From Pseudanabaena biceps PCC 7429 (GTDB taxonomy: Bacteria; Cyanobacteriota; Cyanobacteriia; Pseudanabaenales; Pseudanabaenaceae): DNA of 33,697 nt. The stretch lies in NCBI RefSeq assembly GCF_000332215.1, contig NZ_ALWB01000029.1:1-33697 (forward strand), written 5' to 3'. The position numbers and the translations under genes are program-made. This document shows, in pieces, positions 8,269-15,397 of this stretch (the stretch's first letter is position 1; each line of letters starts with the position of its first letter). The notes under the pieces are model-generated. The model was not told where the DNA came from and searched no databases. It saw nothing but the letters and a program-made list of their open reading frames with translations.

Positions 8269-8432
8269 ATACCAATTCCCAAAATGGCGTTGCCATTTTG
8301 GGAATCTCAAAACCTTACTAGGGGCGCAATTAAATATAAACCCCAAAACCTGTAGCGCACGCGCAGCCTGCGCTACAGGTTCTGATTCTGGGTTTTAATT
8401 ATGCCCAGCTACTTAATGTCTAATACCAATTC
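8269..8432. repeat. Composite B-type/A-type palindromic repeat
   Basis: The left half (8269 on) is a B-type end: ATACCAATT, hairpin CCCAAAATGGC with loop GTT, and the conserved spacer. It switches at about 8322 into an A-type unit with a 13-bp hairpin (8347-8381) and the A-type end TTTTAATTATGCCCAGCTAC. A lone B-type end ATACCAATT follows at 8424-8432. This looks like one element inserted into, or recombined with, another. It lies between the PlsC-like gene and the methyltransferase. Confidence 0.65.
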
Positions 8433-8450
8433 CTTCTCTAAGAGGTCATC

Positions 8451-9320
8451 ATGCTACAAAAATCATCGCCCACTTACGAACAACTCCTTCACCCCTTACC
8501 TATCTGGAATCCCAAGGCTTGGTATTACGGATTGATGAATTTCTCCCTCCAGACTATTGGCAAACTATCCAATGGTATTCAGATCGGCTTTCAGTATGGA
8601 TTTGATTCGGGTGTGATGTTGGAATATGTCTACCACAATAGACCGAGTGGATTTACGCTCTTAGGAAAGTTGATTGACTGGTTCTATCTTAATTCTCAGG
8701 GATGGCGCGGGATTAGATGCAGATCTTTACTGATGAAAGCTACACTACGCGAGGTACTCCAGTCCTATCTCCCAAAAAATATCCCCTGCCATTTGCTCGA
8801 TGTTGCCTGTGGTGGTGGTCGCTACGATCTAGAGGTATTGCAAGAGTTTTCATCGGCAGCGATCGCCGCAACTTTGCGCGATTACAAAATCGAGAATGTA
8901 GCTAAGGCAAGGCAGTTAGCCGACCAATTTGGCGTTAAGGTGCAGATCGAGCAAGCTGATGCGTTTAGCGATGCCGATCTAGAGCGCGTGCAGCCGAAAC
9001 CGAATGTGGTAATTGTGTCGGGCTTACATGAAATCTTGCCTAATGATGGATTAATCGAACACCACTTCCAACAACTCTATCGAACCCTCGATACGAATGG
9101 AACTCTGGTTTTCACAATTCAGCCGCAGCACCCTCAGTTAGAGATGATTGCGCGGACTCTGCCTGCCCATACGGGTTTGCCTTGGGTGATGCGTGTACGC
9201 TCTTGGGAATTAATTCACCACTGGGCTAGGGCTGCTGGTTTTCAAGACTTTCAGGTACAAATGGAACCTAATGGGATTTTTGGTGTGGTGACTGCGAAGA
9301 AGAATCCTTTAACATTGTAA
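8451..9320 (+). CDS. Methyltransf_20-type (PF12147-like) class I SAM methyltransferase
   Basis: 289 residues, with AGAGGT just before the ATG. The N-terminal ~95 residues carry the marker sequence of this family (FDSGVMLEYVYHNRPSG and LIDWFYLNSQGWRGIRCRS). A Rossmann methyltransferase domain follows, with SAM motif LLDVACGGGRYDLEVL (about 115-130) and IVSGLHEILPNDG as the motif IV region. From general knowledge, the same family occurs in proteobacteria as the C-terminal half of alpha/beta-hydrolase fusions next to PlsC-, CdsA- and CDP-alcohol transferase genes, which matches the genes here. No hydrolase domain is attached in this copy. Its substrate is unknown; a lipid or lipid headgroup is the natural guess from context. 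Confidence 0.82.
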   Translation: MLQKSSPTYEQLLHPLPIWNPKAWYYGLMNFSLQTIGKLSNGIQIGFQYGFDSGVMLEYVYHNRPSGFTLLGKLIDWFYLNSQGWRGIRCRSLLMKATLREVLQSYLPKNIPCHLLDVACGGGRYDLEVLQEFSSAAIAATLRDYKIENVAKARQLADQFGVKVQIEQADAFSDADLERVQPKPNVVIVSGLHEILPNDGLIEHHFQQLYRTLDTNGTLVFTIQPQHPQLEMIARTLPAHTGLPWVMRVRSWELIHHWARAAGFQDFQVQMEPNGIFGVVTAKKNPLTL

Positions 9321-9445
9321 TAGCTAATTACTTCGCCACTGGTTAGGTCGCGATCGCGTGCTTCGGTTTCTTCGAGTCAGTCGTTAGTAATGCGATCGCC
9401 CAGATCTTGTTCTATTTCCTGACGCAAGGCGCGATAGTTGGACAT
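9321..9445 (-). pseudogene. Decayed addiction-module antitoxin copy
   Basis: From an ATG at 9445, seven nt after the XisI stop, the frame reads MSNYRALRQEIEQDLG and reaches ...ITND, then TGA (9377-9379). It continues as LEETEARDRDLTSGEVISY. The intact antitoxin at 10505-10735 has NDWLEEAEARDHDLTSGEVI at the same place, so the Trp codon TGG has become TGA. Nucleotides 9321-9385 and 10545-10610 are visibly homologous. The 5' part does not match the intact gene, so this is a rearranged remnant. Confidence 0.7.
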
Positions 9446-9449
9446 ATGT

Positions 9450-9782
9450 TTAAGCTACTCCATAGCCTGTATAGGGTCTTTTGTAGGGAGGATGTAAACC
9501 CAGTACGATGTCTTCTTTGGGAATACCGAACTCTTGTAATTCTTGTCCTACGTCAATATCAGTTATATTTTGCTGTAGCCAGATTTTTCCGTCTTTGATG
9601 TCAAAATGCAGAACAGTATGATAGACGCGCTTCAAGCCTTTCCAGCCAATACGCATCAGTTGATAGCGATCGCGCACGGTGTCAAAAATCAACTCACTCT
9701 GTACATCGTCTTGAGTTTTAAAATGACTATGCTTTTCCAGAAGATTTTGAATGTATAGACGGTAATTTTCTAGTTTATCCAT
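9450..9782 (-). CDS. xisI: XisI family protein (fdxN-element excision controlling factor)
   Basis: 110 residues matching XisI over its whole length: DKLENYRLYIQNLLEKH, IFDTVRDRYQLMRIGWKG, HFDIKDGKIWLQQNITD and a C-terminus GIPKEDIVLGLHPPYKRP then YTGYGVA. In Anabaena, xisH and xisI control excision of the fdxN element by XisF. Many cyanobacteria carry multiple xisH/xisI copies without that element, and their present role is unclear. The usual partner xisH is absent next to this copy. Instead it is flanked by a deleted MazF-like toxin upstream and a decayed antitoxin downstream, placing it inside a degraded addiction island. Confidence 0.9.
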   Translation of the reverse strand: MDKLENYRLYIQNLLEKHSHFKTQDDVQSELIFDTVRDRYQLMRIGWKGLKRVYHTVLHFDIKDGKIWLQQNITDIDVGQELQEFGIPKEDIVLGLHPPYKRPYTGYGVA

Positions 9783-9788
9783 TTGCGG

Positions 9789-9906
9789 TTATTGCAAATC
9801 AAGAATAGTTTTTAGGGCTTGGGCTAGTTGTTGGATATACGGTTCTTCTAGTTGCCCGATCGCTTTGAGAATTCTAGTTTTATCAATTACTCGAATCTGT
9901 TACCAT
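9789..9906 (-). pseudogene. MazF/PemK-like toxin with internal deletion
   Basis: The antitoxin at 9900-10130 ends ...GEIQW-stop, and the sequence ATGGTAA (9906-9900) overlaps that stop exactly as a coupled toxin start would. Directly after it the frame shifts, and 36 codons read QIRVIDKTRILKAIGQLEEP then YIQQLAQALKTILDLQ-stop (9899-9789). This resembles the C-terminal end of MazF/PemK toxins. About 70-80 codons that would normally join the two pieces are missing. The family assignment of the short tail rests on pattern recall, so a different small toxin is possible. Confidence 0.6.
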
Positions 9907-10130
9907 TGGATTTCTCCGCGCACTAGTTTTTCTTCGTAGTCCTCTAGATTTTTGAGATAGTCACTAAAGTCGGATTCGCTGATGGTTAGGGATTCGCTAA
10001 ATTGTGTCCATTGCTCCCAACGTTGGTTGTCTTGTTTGAGCATGAGAAAGTCAATAAAATCACTTACTTCCTGAGCGAGTTCAGTAGGAAGATGTTGGAT
10101 TTTGGCGATCGCTAGGTCTTGTACTGTCAT
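9900..10130 (-). CDS. MazE/DUF2281-like antitoxin, toxin partner deleted
   Basis: 76 residues, MTVQDLAIAKIQHLPTELAQ... ending in DYEEKLVRGEIQW. The N-terminal helix pair (LPTELAQEVSDFIDFLMLK) and the acidic tail ending in GEIQW are typical of DUF2281-like antitoxins paired with MazF-type toxins in cyanobacteria. Such antitoxins bind and neutralise the toxin and usually repress their own operon. The toxin reading frame beside it is broken. Just upstream, 10127-10189 reads KFVLPLPDDFDETLTDFEEY then L-stop, with no start, its TGA overlapping this ATG. That may be the tail of another lost gene. Confidence 0.7.
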   Translation of the reverse strand: MTVQDLAIAKIQHLPTELAQEVSDFIDFLMLKQDNQRWEQWTQFSESLTISESDFSDYLKNLEDYEEKLVRGEIQW

Positions 10131-10198
10131 AAATATTCCTCAAAGTCGGTTAATGTTTCATCGAAGTCATCGGGTAATGGCAAAACGAATTTTCAAGA

Positions 10199-10495
10199 TT
10201 ACTTCCGTTTGCGCCAATAATTAGGTTTTTGCTTGTGATGCGCGATCGCTAAAATATAAATTTGCTCACCATCTAAAAGTCGGTATAGAAGCGAATACGG
10301 GAATTTTGATATCACTAATCGCCGAACTGAGCCTCGAAATTTTAAGCCGAGTTCTGGATAACGGGTTAGTAAGTTGGTTGAGGACTCTACGGTATTTAAA
10401 AACTCTAGGGCGATCGCTTTGTCTTGAGTTTTGTAGTAGCCAATCGCGTCGTCTAGCTCTTGTTGGGCTAATGGATGAAAAATGATTTCTTTCAT
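10199..10495 (-). CDS. RelE/ParE superfamily toxin
   Basis: 98 residues. Typical ParE-type layout: MKEIIFHPLAQQELDDAIGY, a helical hairpin (YKTQDKAIALEFLNTVESS), RYPELGLKFRGSVRRLVISK, then FPYSLLYRLLDGEQIYILAI and the closing AHHKQKPNYWRKR. ParE toxins poison DNA gyrase, while RelE relatives cut ribosome-bound mRNA; the FPYSLLYR and AIAHHKQKPNYW motifs fit the ParE side. The start is 9 nt downstream of the antitoxin stop, the usual antitoxin-first arrangement. All core elements are present, so the toxin is probably functional. Confidence 0.87.
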   Translation of the reverse strand: MKEIIFHPLAQQELDDAIGYYKTQDKAIALEFLNTVESSTNLLTRYPELGLKFRGSVRRLVISKFPYSLLYRLLDGEQIYILAIAHHKQKPNYWRKRK

Positions 10496-10504
10496 AGCAA
10501 GTTT

Positions 10505-10735
10505 CTAGGCTAGGGATGCGCGAAGGTCTGCGAATACTTGGCTGGCGGGATAGCCAATCACTTCGCCACTGGTTAGATCATGGTCGCGTGCTTCGGCTTC
10601 TTCGAGCCAGTCGTTTTCAACTTCGCGATCGATTTCGTTGGTTTTGCCTAGTTGTTCGATTAGGCGGGTGAATAGATGAATTAGGGAGTCTTGGGGTAAT
10701 GCAAGTACTTCGTTTTCTAGTTGTTCGAGTGTCAT
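10505..10735 (-). CDS. Addiction module antitoxin (Unstab_antitox-like)
   Basis: 76 residues: MTLEQLENEVLALPQDSLIH at the N-terminus, then an acidic WLEEAEARDHDLTSGEVIGY region and the C-terminal PASQVFADLRASLA. That last part matches the 'addiction module component' family that pairs with ParE toxins. It is placed directly before the ParE gene. It should neutralise the toxin and autoregulate the pair. A broken relative lies at 9321-9445, so this antitoxin family has been duplicated in the island. Confidence 0.82.
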   Translation of the reverse strand: MTLEQLENEVLALPQDSLIHLFTRLIEQLGKTNEIDREVENDWLEEAEARDHDLTSGEVIGYPASQVFADLRASLA

Positions 10736-10807
10736 TGTTTAGTTCCTCAAGTTTGGCAATCTGTGGTGGAAGTGTTTTTATTATAGTTGCTGTTAGAGGT
10801 GCATATT

Positions 10808-13800
10808 TTAGCTTTCTGCTTCCAAAAATCCTTTGACTGTCTCTACGGGGATGCTGACCAATGGATTGTTGAATATGGCTTTCAAGGCTTCGATGCCGCC
10901 AGTTTTTAGGGCATTGACTAATCTTGCTTTGAGGGTGGGATTGCGCTTGATTTCTTGGTGGATGGTTTCTGCGATGGTAGCTTCACTGGGGTTGGTTTTG
11001 GCTAGTTGATTAAGCAATTCCTGAACTTCTTTTGTGGCTTCGGCTAGGTTTTGTTTGGGAACTTCAGTTTTTTGAACAATTTTCTGCTCGTTGACAGTGC
11101 CGCCGAGGTTGGCGATATTGGCTGCACCAAAGTTTGCGCCGCTAAAATTATTGTTAATTTCTGTCATGTGTATTATGTTTCCTTGTGGGTTTGATAGGAC
11201 TTTATCATTGTTGTTTTCTTCCTGCAAAGGTGTTTGGGCTATGTCGTAGTTGTAGTATTTGCATCGGGCTTGGATGGCAGTGATGACTGAGAGGGCTTCT
11301 TGGCTGGCTTCTGTGGGGATGAGGGTGAGGAGATGGGGAAGTTGTTGGGTGAGTGTGGGTAAGTTGCGATCGGCTTGAGCAATTTGACATAATGACTTTG
11401 CTGCATTCTCACGAACACCAGATATTAAATCTTTTAGAGATTGAGTGAGGGATTCAATGGACTTTTCGCTTTCAGTTTTCCCTAAAGCATTTGCTGAAAT
11501 CTTACGCACAGAAGAGTCTTTATCTTTAAGAGACTGAATGAGAGGTTCAACAACATTATCGCCACCAATTTCTCCTAATACCTCTGCCGCAAATCCTCTT
11601 ACATATGAGTCTTCATCTTTGAGAGTTTGAATGAGTAATGCGATAGCTTTATCGCTGCCAATTTTACCCAATACCTCTACTGCTTTATGATCATTTTTTA
11701 GTTGAATTAGATGTTCAGCTAAATATTCAGGGATCTTACCACCACCAATTTTTTCTAGAGCTTCTGCTGAATACATTCGTACATAAGAATCTTCATCTTC
11801 AAGAGCTTGAGTAAGCGATGGGATAGCCTTCTCACTACCAATTTTACCTAATGCCTCTGCTGCTTGCCAACGTCCACCAGAATGCTTATCTTTGAGAACT
11901 TGAATAAGAGGTTCAATGGCTTTATCACTACCGATGTTTCCTAAGATTTCTGATAATGAGGCTCGTATATATGGGTTGAGCGTATAAATATCCTTATCTT
12001 TGAGAACCTTAATTAACAAATTGATAGCTCCGTCACTAACAATTTTACCCAGCGCCTCTACTGCTTTATAATACTCAGTAGAACCTGAATTTTGATGATT
12101 TAGAAACTGAATAAGAGATTCAACAGCTTTGTCATTGCCAATTTTTCCTAGTGCTTCTGCCGCATATCTACGAACATACCGATCTTTATGTTTTAGAGCG
12201 TGAACAAGAGGGTCAACAGCCTGATCACTACCTATTTTCCCTAAAGCCTCTGCTATTTTCCAACAAGTGTCATTATAGCCTTGATTATCTTTTAGAGCCT
12301 GAACAAGAGGGGCAACAGCCTGATCACTACCTATTTTTCCTAAAGCCTCTGCTGCTTGTTCACATACATCTTCATTACGATGTTTTAGAGCTTGAATGAG
12401 AGGTTCAACAGCCTGATCATTACCTATTTTCCCCAAAGCCTCTGCTGCTTTTACACATACATCATCATTTTGATGTTTTAGTGCTTGAATGAGAGTCTTA
12501 ACAGCTTTATCACTACCAACATTTCCTAGTGCTTCTGCGGCTGTTTTACAAACACTAGGGCTTTTATGGTAGAGACGTTTAATAAGTTCTTCAATAGCCT
12601 TATCATTGCTATTGTTTCCTAATATTTGTGCTGATTTCCAACGCACATAAATGTCTTTACTATTGAGAGATTGAAAGAGGATTTTATCTGCTTTTTCACC
12701 ACGAATATTTTCTAATGAATTTACTGATTTTCTACATAATTCATGATTTTCAATCTTGAGTGATACTTTTAATAATTCGCTCGCATAATCAGACCTTGTT
12801 TCTCCTAAAAGCTCGATCGCATATAACTTCGGAATTTCCCATTCTTCTATTTCCCTCAACAACAACCCAACAGTCTTCTCCTGAAACCCATACTTCACTG
12901 CCCCAGCCAACCTCGCCCCTAACCGCAAATCCACCTCCAGCGCCAGCCTTACCACCCGCACCGCCTGCTCCTCACCCTCCACCAACTCCAACATCAACGC
13001 CAAAGGTTCCGTCCATTTCAAATAATTGAGATAGCCCTGCTGTAACCGCGCATCACTCAAACTCGGCAACAGCCCCAACAACCACTCCGCCGCATAATAT
13101 TCCTGAATCAACTGATGCCGAAACTCAATGCGGTCATTGCTAATCTGAATCAAATGATGCTTCAGCAAATCCTCCAACCACCGCCCCGCACAATCATCCG
13201 CATATTCCACCTTCTCTCGCAGAAACTCCACCAAAATCTGCTCCGCATCCCGCCGCGAAATCGCCACCTGCAATTCAGTCAGATTTTCGCCGCATGTCAT
13301 CTTAAAAGCTAGATACTGCAACAACCGCCCCCACCATGCCCGCGAATCCTTCGATAGCGTCACATCCTGCTTAATCCTGTCCCCATAGCCCACCGTAAAC
13401 GCCCGAAATACCATACCCAAATTCGGTGGAATCTGCCCCTTGAATTCTGGATGCTGAAACAACGAACAAAGCATCCATAACAACAAAGGCGTTTGCCCAA
13501 ACTCCCGCAACCGTCCCGACAACTGCCGCAACAACCTCTCCCCCTGTGTCGGCAAATATGCCATCACAAACTGCTGCATCTGCGGCTCCGTCAAGGGCTG
13601 CATCTCTAACCGCTTCGCAATCCCCAAATCCCCACCCGCACTCAACTCCCGCGTCGTAAAGATCATCGGGCAAGTTTTTTGATAAAGCTCCCGAAATTGA
13701 TTTACCATGACGCGACCGCGATCCGAAGGCAACTCATTCACCCCATCCACCAACAGCAACAACCGCCCCTGACGCAATAACTGCTTAATCCTCGCCTCAT

Positions 13801-14347
13801 TAATATCCAAGGCAGGATCGTGTTTGTGCATAAAAGCAACAATGCGATCGCATACAGACGACTCATTCGCCTCCGAGGGTAAATACCGCAACTCCACCAA
13901 TACAGGAATTTTCGCTTGCTGATGATCGTTTAACGCATTTTCCGCCTCCTGCAACAACAACCGCGCCAAAGCCATAGACTTCCCCGATCCTGGTCTACCC
14001 ACCAGCAACACATGCTCCGCCGCATACTTACAGATCCCCTCCAGCACAGGCAACCGCTCGATTTTTTCTTTTTCCCCTTCCTCTTTTTCCTTTTGACTTT
14101 CTACTTTTTCCTTGTCCACCGTCTGCACCATTAAGCCGAAGTCAAAAAAAGCAGGAGCAATGCGATCGCGTTCCCCCCGTTGCGATTCCCGTCCCGTCGC
14201 ATCCGTCAGCGTATACAAGCGCCACCACTGCTGATAAGCGCTTATCAGCGATCGCAAATAACCATCAAAACAAATCTCTACACCCATGCCGTAAATCAAC
14301 CCCGAAGGACGTAGCGGCGACAATATCTTTCCGTCAGGAATTGCCAC
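10808..14347 (-). CDS. NACHT-domain STAND NTPase with HEAT repeats and cyanobacterial C-terminal module
   Basis: 1179 residues. After a ~105-residue N-terminal part with a Lys/Glu-rich linker (78-97) comes a NACHT NTPase: Walker A GRPGSGKS (117-124), Walker B LLLLVDGVNE (196-205) and sensor IFTTRE. A helical region follows (LREFGQTPLLLWMLCSLF), then about 15-16 PBS/HEAT repeats (roughly 500-970) of the form EALGKIGSDKAVEPLIQALK. The C-terminal 120 residues (from 1060) begin MTEINNNFSGANFGAANIA and end in a helical domain with NPTLKARLVNALKTGG. I recall that tail as a recurrent cyanobacterial module, also seen alone. Bacterial NACHT proteins sense phage and trigger cell death; HEAT repeats would be the sensor. 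No nuclease, protease or TIR effector is recognisable, so the effector is unclear. Confidence 0.85.
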   Translation of the reverse strand: MAIPDGKILSPLRPSGLIYGMGVEICFDGYLRSLISAYQQWWRLYTLTDATGRESQRGERDRIAPAFFDFGLMVQTVDKEKVESQKEKEEGEKEKIERLPVLEGICKYAAEHVLLVGRPGSGKSMALARLLLQEAENALNDHQQAKIPVLVELRYLPSEANESSVCDRIVAFMHKHDPALDINEARIKQLLRQGRLLLLVDGVNELPSDRGRVMVNQFRELYQKTCPMIFTTRELSAGGDLGIAKRLEMQPLTEPQMQQFVMAYLPTQGERLLRQLSGRLREFGQTPLLLWMLCSLFQHPEFKGQIPPNLGMVFRAFTVGYGDRIKQDVTLSKDSRAWWGRLLQYLAFKMTCGENLTELQVAISRRDAEQILVEFLREKVEYADDCAGRWLEDLLKHHLIQISNDRIEFRHQLIQEYYAAEWLLGLLPSLSDARLQQGYLNYLKWTEPLALMLELVEGEEQAVRVVRLALEVDLRLGARLAGAVKYGFQEKTVGLLLREIEEWEIPKLYAIELLGETRSDYASELLKVSLKIENHELCRKSVNSLENIRGEKADKILFQSLNSKDIYVRWKSAQILGNNSNDKAIEELIKRLYHKSPSVCKTAAEALGNVGSDKAVKTLIQALKHQNDDVCVKAAEALGKIGNDQAVEPLIQALKHRNEDVCEQAAEALGKIGSDQAVAPLVQALKDNQGYNDTCWKIAEALGKIGSDQAVDPLVHALKHKDRYVRRYAAEALGKIGNDKAVESLIQFLNHQNSGSTEYYKAVEALGKIVSDGAINLLIKVLKDKDIYTLNPYIRASLSEILGNIGSDKAIEPLIQVLKDKHSGGRWQAAEALGKIGSEKAIPSLTQALEDEDSYVRMYSAEALEKIGGGKIPEYLAEHLIQLKNDHKAVEVLGKIGSDKAIALLIQTLKDEDSYVRGFAAEVLGEIGGDNVVEPLIQSLKDKDSSVRKISANALGKTESEKSIESLTQSLKDLISGVRENAAKSLCQIAQADRNLPTLTQQLPHLLTLIPTEASQEALSVITAIQARCKYYNYDIAQTPLQEENNNDKVLSNPQGNIIHMTEINNNFSGANFGAANIANLGGTVNEQKIVQKTEVPKQNLAEATKEVQELLNQLAKTNPSEATIAETIHQEIKRNPTLKARLVNALKTGGIEALKAIFNNPLVSIPVETVKGFLEAES

Positions 14348-14491
14348 AATATTAGCTCAAATTTTCAAGTTAAGATATCCCGATTGAAATAGCGATCGCC
14401 TTGTCAAAGATGACGACGGGACGGCTCAAGCTAGAATCTTTTATAGCGGCTGAGGTACAAAAGTTAGAGCAATTATTGGAGTGTTAAATCT

Positions 14492-14863
14492 ATGCAAGTA
14501 ACTGAAAAGCCCGTTAGTACTGAACAAACTGAACAAGTTGATGCTCTTGTGATTGAGCAAGTGATTGAGCAAGTTTCTGAACCGTCGCATGATTCGGCTT
14601 TGTTGTCTATTAATGCCCAAGTGTCGTTTGCTAATTTGCTAACGCTGATTCAAACTTTGCCCAAGGAGCAGAAATGGCAGATTTATCAAGCGTTAGGTGC
14701 GGAGCTTTCGCCCCAATCGGCGGAGGCGAAGGCGATCGCCCGTTTAGCGGATGAGGATGACGAGTCTATGTGGATCACGGTTGTCCATGAAGATGATGAG
14801 ATCGATGAAGAGGCTTTAAATGAATGGTTGGTGAAGCGTGGTTACAAAAAAGCCGAAGTATAG
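14492..14863 (+). CDS. Antitoxin-like acidic protein
   Basis: 123 residues. The first ~45 residues contain Glu/Gln/Val-rich repeats (EQVIEQV, encoded by a tandem 12-bp repeat near 14552-14577). The middle holds LANLLTLIQTLPKEQKWQIYQALGAEL-like helices (segment about 50-75), and the C-terminus is strongly acidic (DEDDESMWITVVHEDDEIDEEAL in two blocks). The layout of helical N-part plus acidic tail, and overlap with a RelE-like toxin gene, mark it as the antitoxin. The gap between it and the NACHT gene (14348-14491) is a divergent promoter region containing only a 25-codon frame, MTTGRLKLESFIAAEVQKLE..., that I do not recognise. Confidence 0.65.
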   Translation: MQVTEKPVSTEQTEQVDALVIEQVIEQVSEPSHDSALLSINAQVSFANLLTLIQTLPKEQKWQIYQALGAELSPQSAEAKAIARLADEDDESMWITVVHEDDEIDEEALNEWLVKRGYKKAEV

Positions 14864-15161
14864 GGTTACGTTGCATCCGCTAGTGGGTGTTGAAGATTTA
14901 CCTCTGTTGCCTGAGTTTCTACAGAAGGATCTTGCTAAATATCAGTTTGTTTTGGCGATTGATCCAGTGCAAACGCAGGGAGTGCCTAGCCATGATTTGC
15001 GGGGTGAGTTAAAGCATTATCGCGCTTTGGAGATTGACTATAACGGTGTTTGCTTTCGTTTGGTGTATCGAGTGTATGAATCACCAACGCCGAAACGGGT
15101 ACAGGTGGTTAGTTTTGCTGAGCATGATTTGGCTTATGAAAGGGCAAAAGAGAGATGCTAA
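14838..15161 (+). CDS. RelE/ParE-like toxin of a second TA pair
   Basis: 107 residues from a GTG at 14838, overlapping the antitoxin by 26 nt. A core of KYRVTLHPLVGVEDLPLLPE, a central HDLRGELKHYRALEI, then YNGVCFRLVYRVYE and VQVVSFAEHDLAYERAKER is typical of the RelE/ParE beta-sheet toxin fold, in which the R-x-VYRV strand and final His/Asp region are conserved. The overlap means the frame is translated by coupling. Toxins of this kind cut mRNA at the ribosome or block gyrase; which applies is not evident. The pair is divergent from the NACHT gene and closes the island. A TAGAAT -10-like element near 15308 may serve the next operon. Confidence 0.78.
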   Translation: MVTKKPKYRVTLHPLVGVEDLPLLPEFLQKDLAKYQFVLAIDPVQTQGVPSHDLRGELKHYRALEIDYNGVCFRLVYRVYESPTPKRVQVVSFAEHDLAYERAKERC

Positions 15162-15397
15162 GTGCAAAGTTTACGCCCGACAGGGGTGAAATGCGATCGC
15201 GCTGAACTTGTAGTGAATCCTTTATGCCGAAATACTTATTAGAAAATGCGATCGCCCGAACAACCACCCGAACAAACGTTAAGATACCGACGGGGATCTA
15301 GTCTGCTAGAATCAGGGCTAGGTATTTACCCTCCTGTTTAGTTCATGCCCCACCCGTTGGGGATTGTTTGGGAATCATTTAGAGTCACGTCACCGCC

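Noticed and set aside
9450-9782. Presence of an fdxN-type excisable element
   Set aside because: XisI alone is not evidence of the element; no xisF recombinase, xisH or interrupted fdxN is seen.
12151-13312. Plus-strand open frames opposite the NACHT-HEAT gene
   Set aside because: They are low-complexity mirrors of the HEAT and NACHT coding sequence, with Pro/His/Gln-rich translations and no recognisable start signals.
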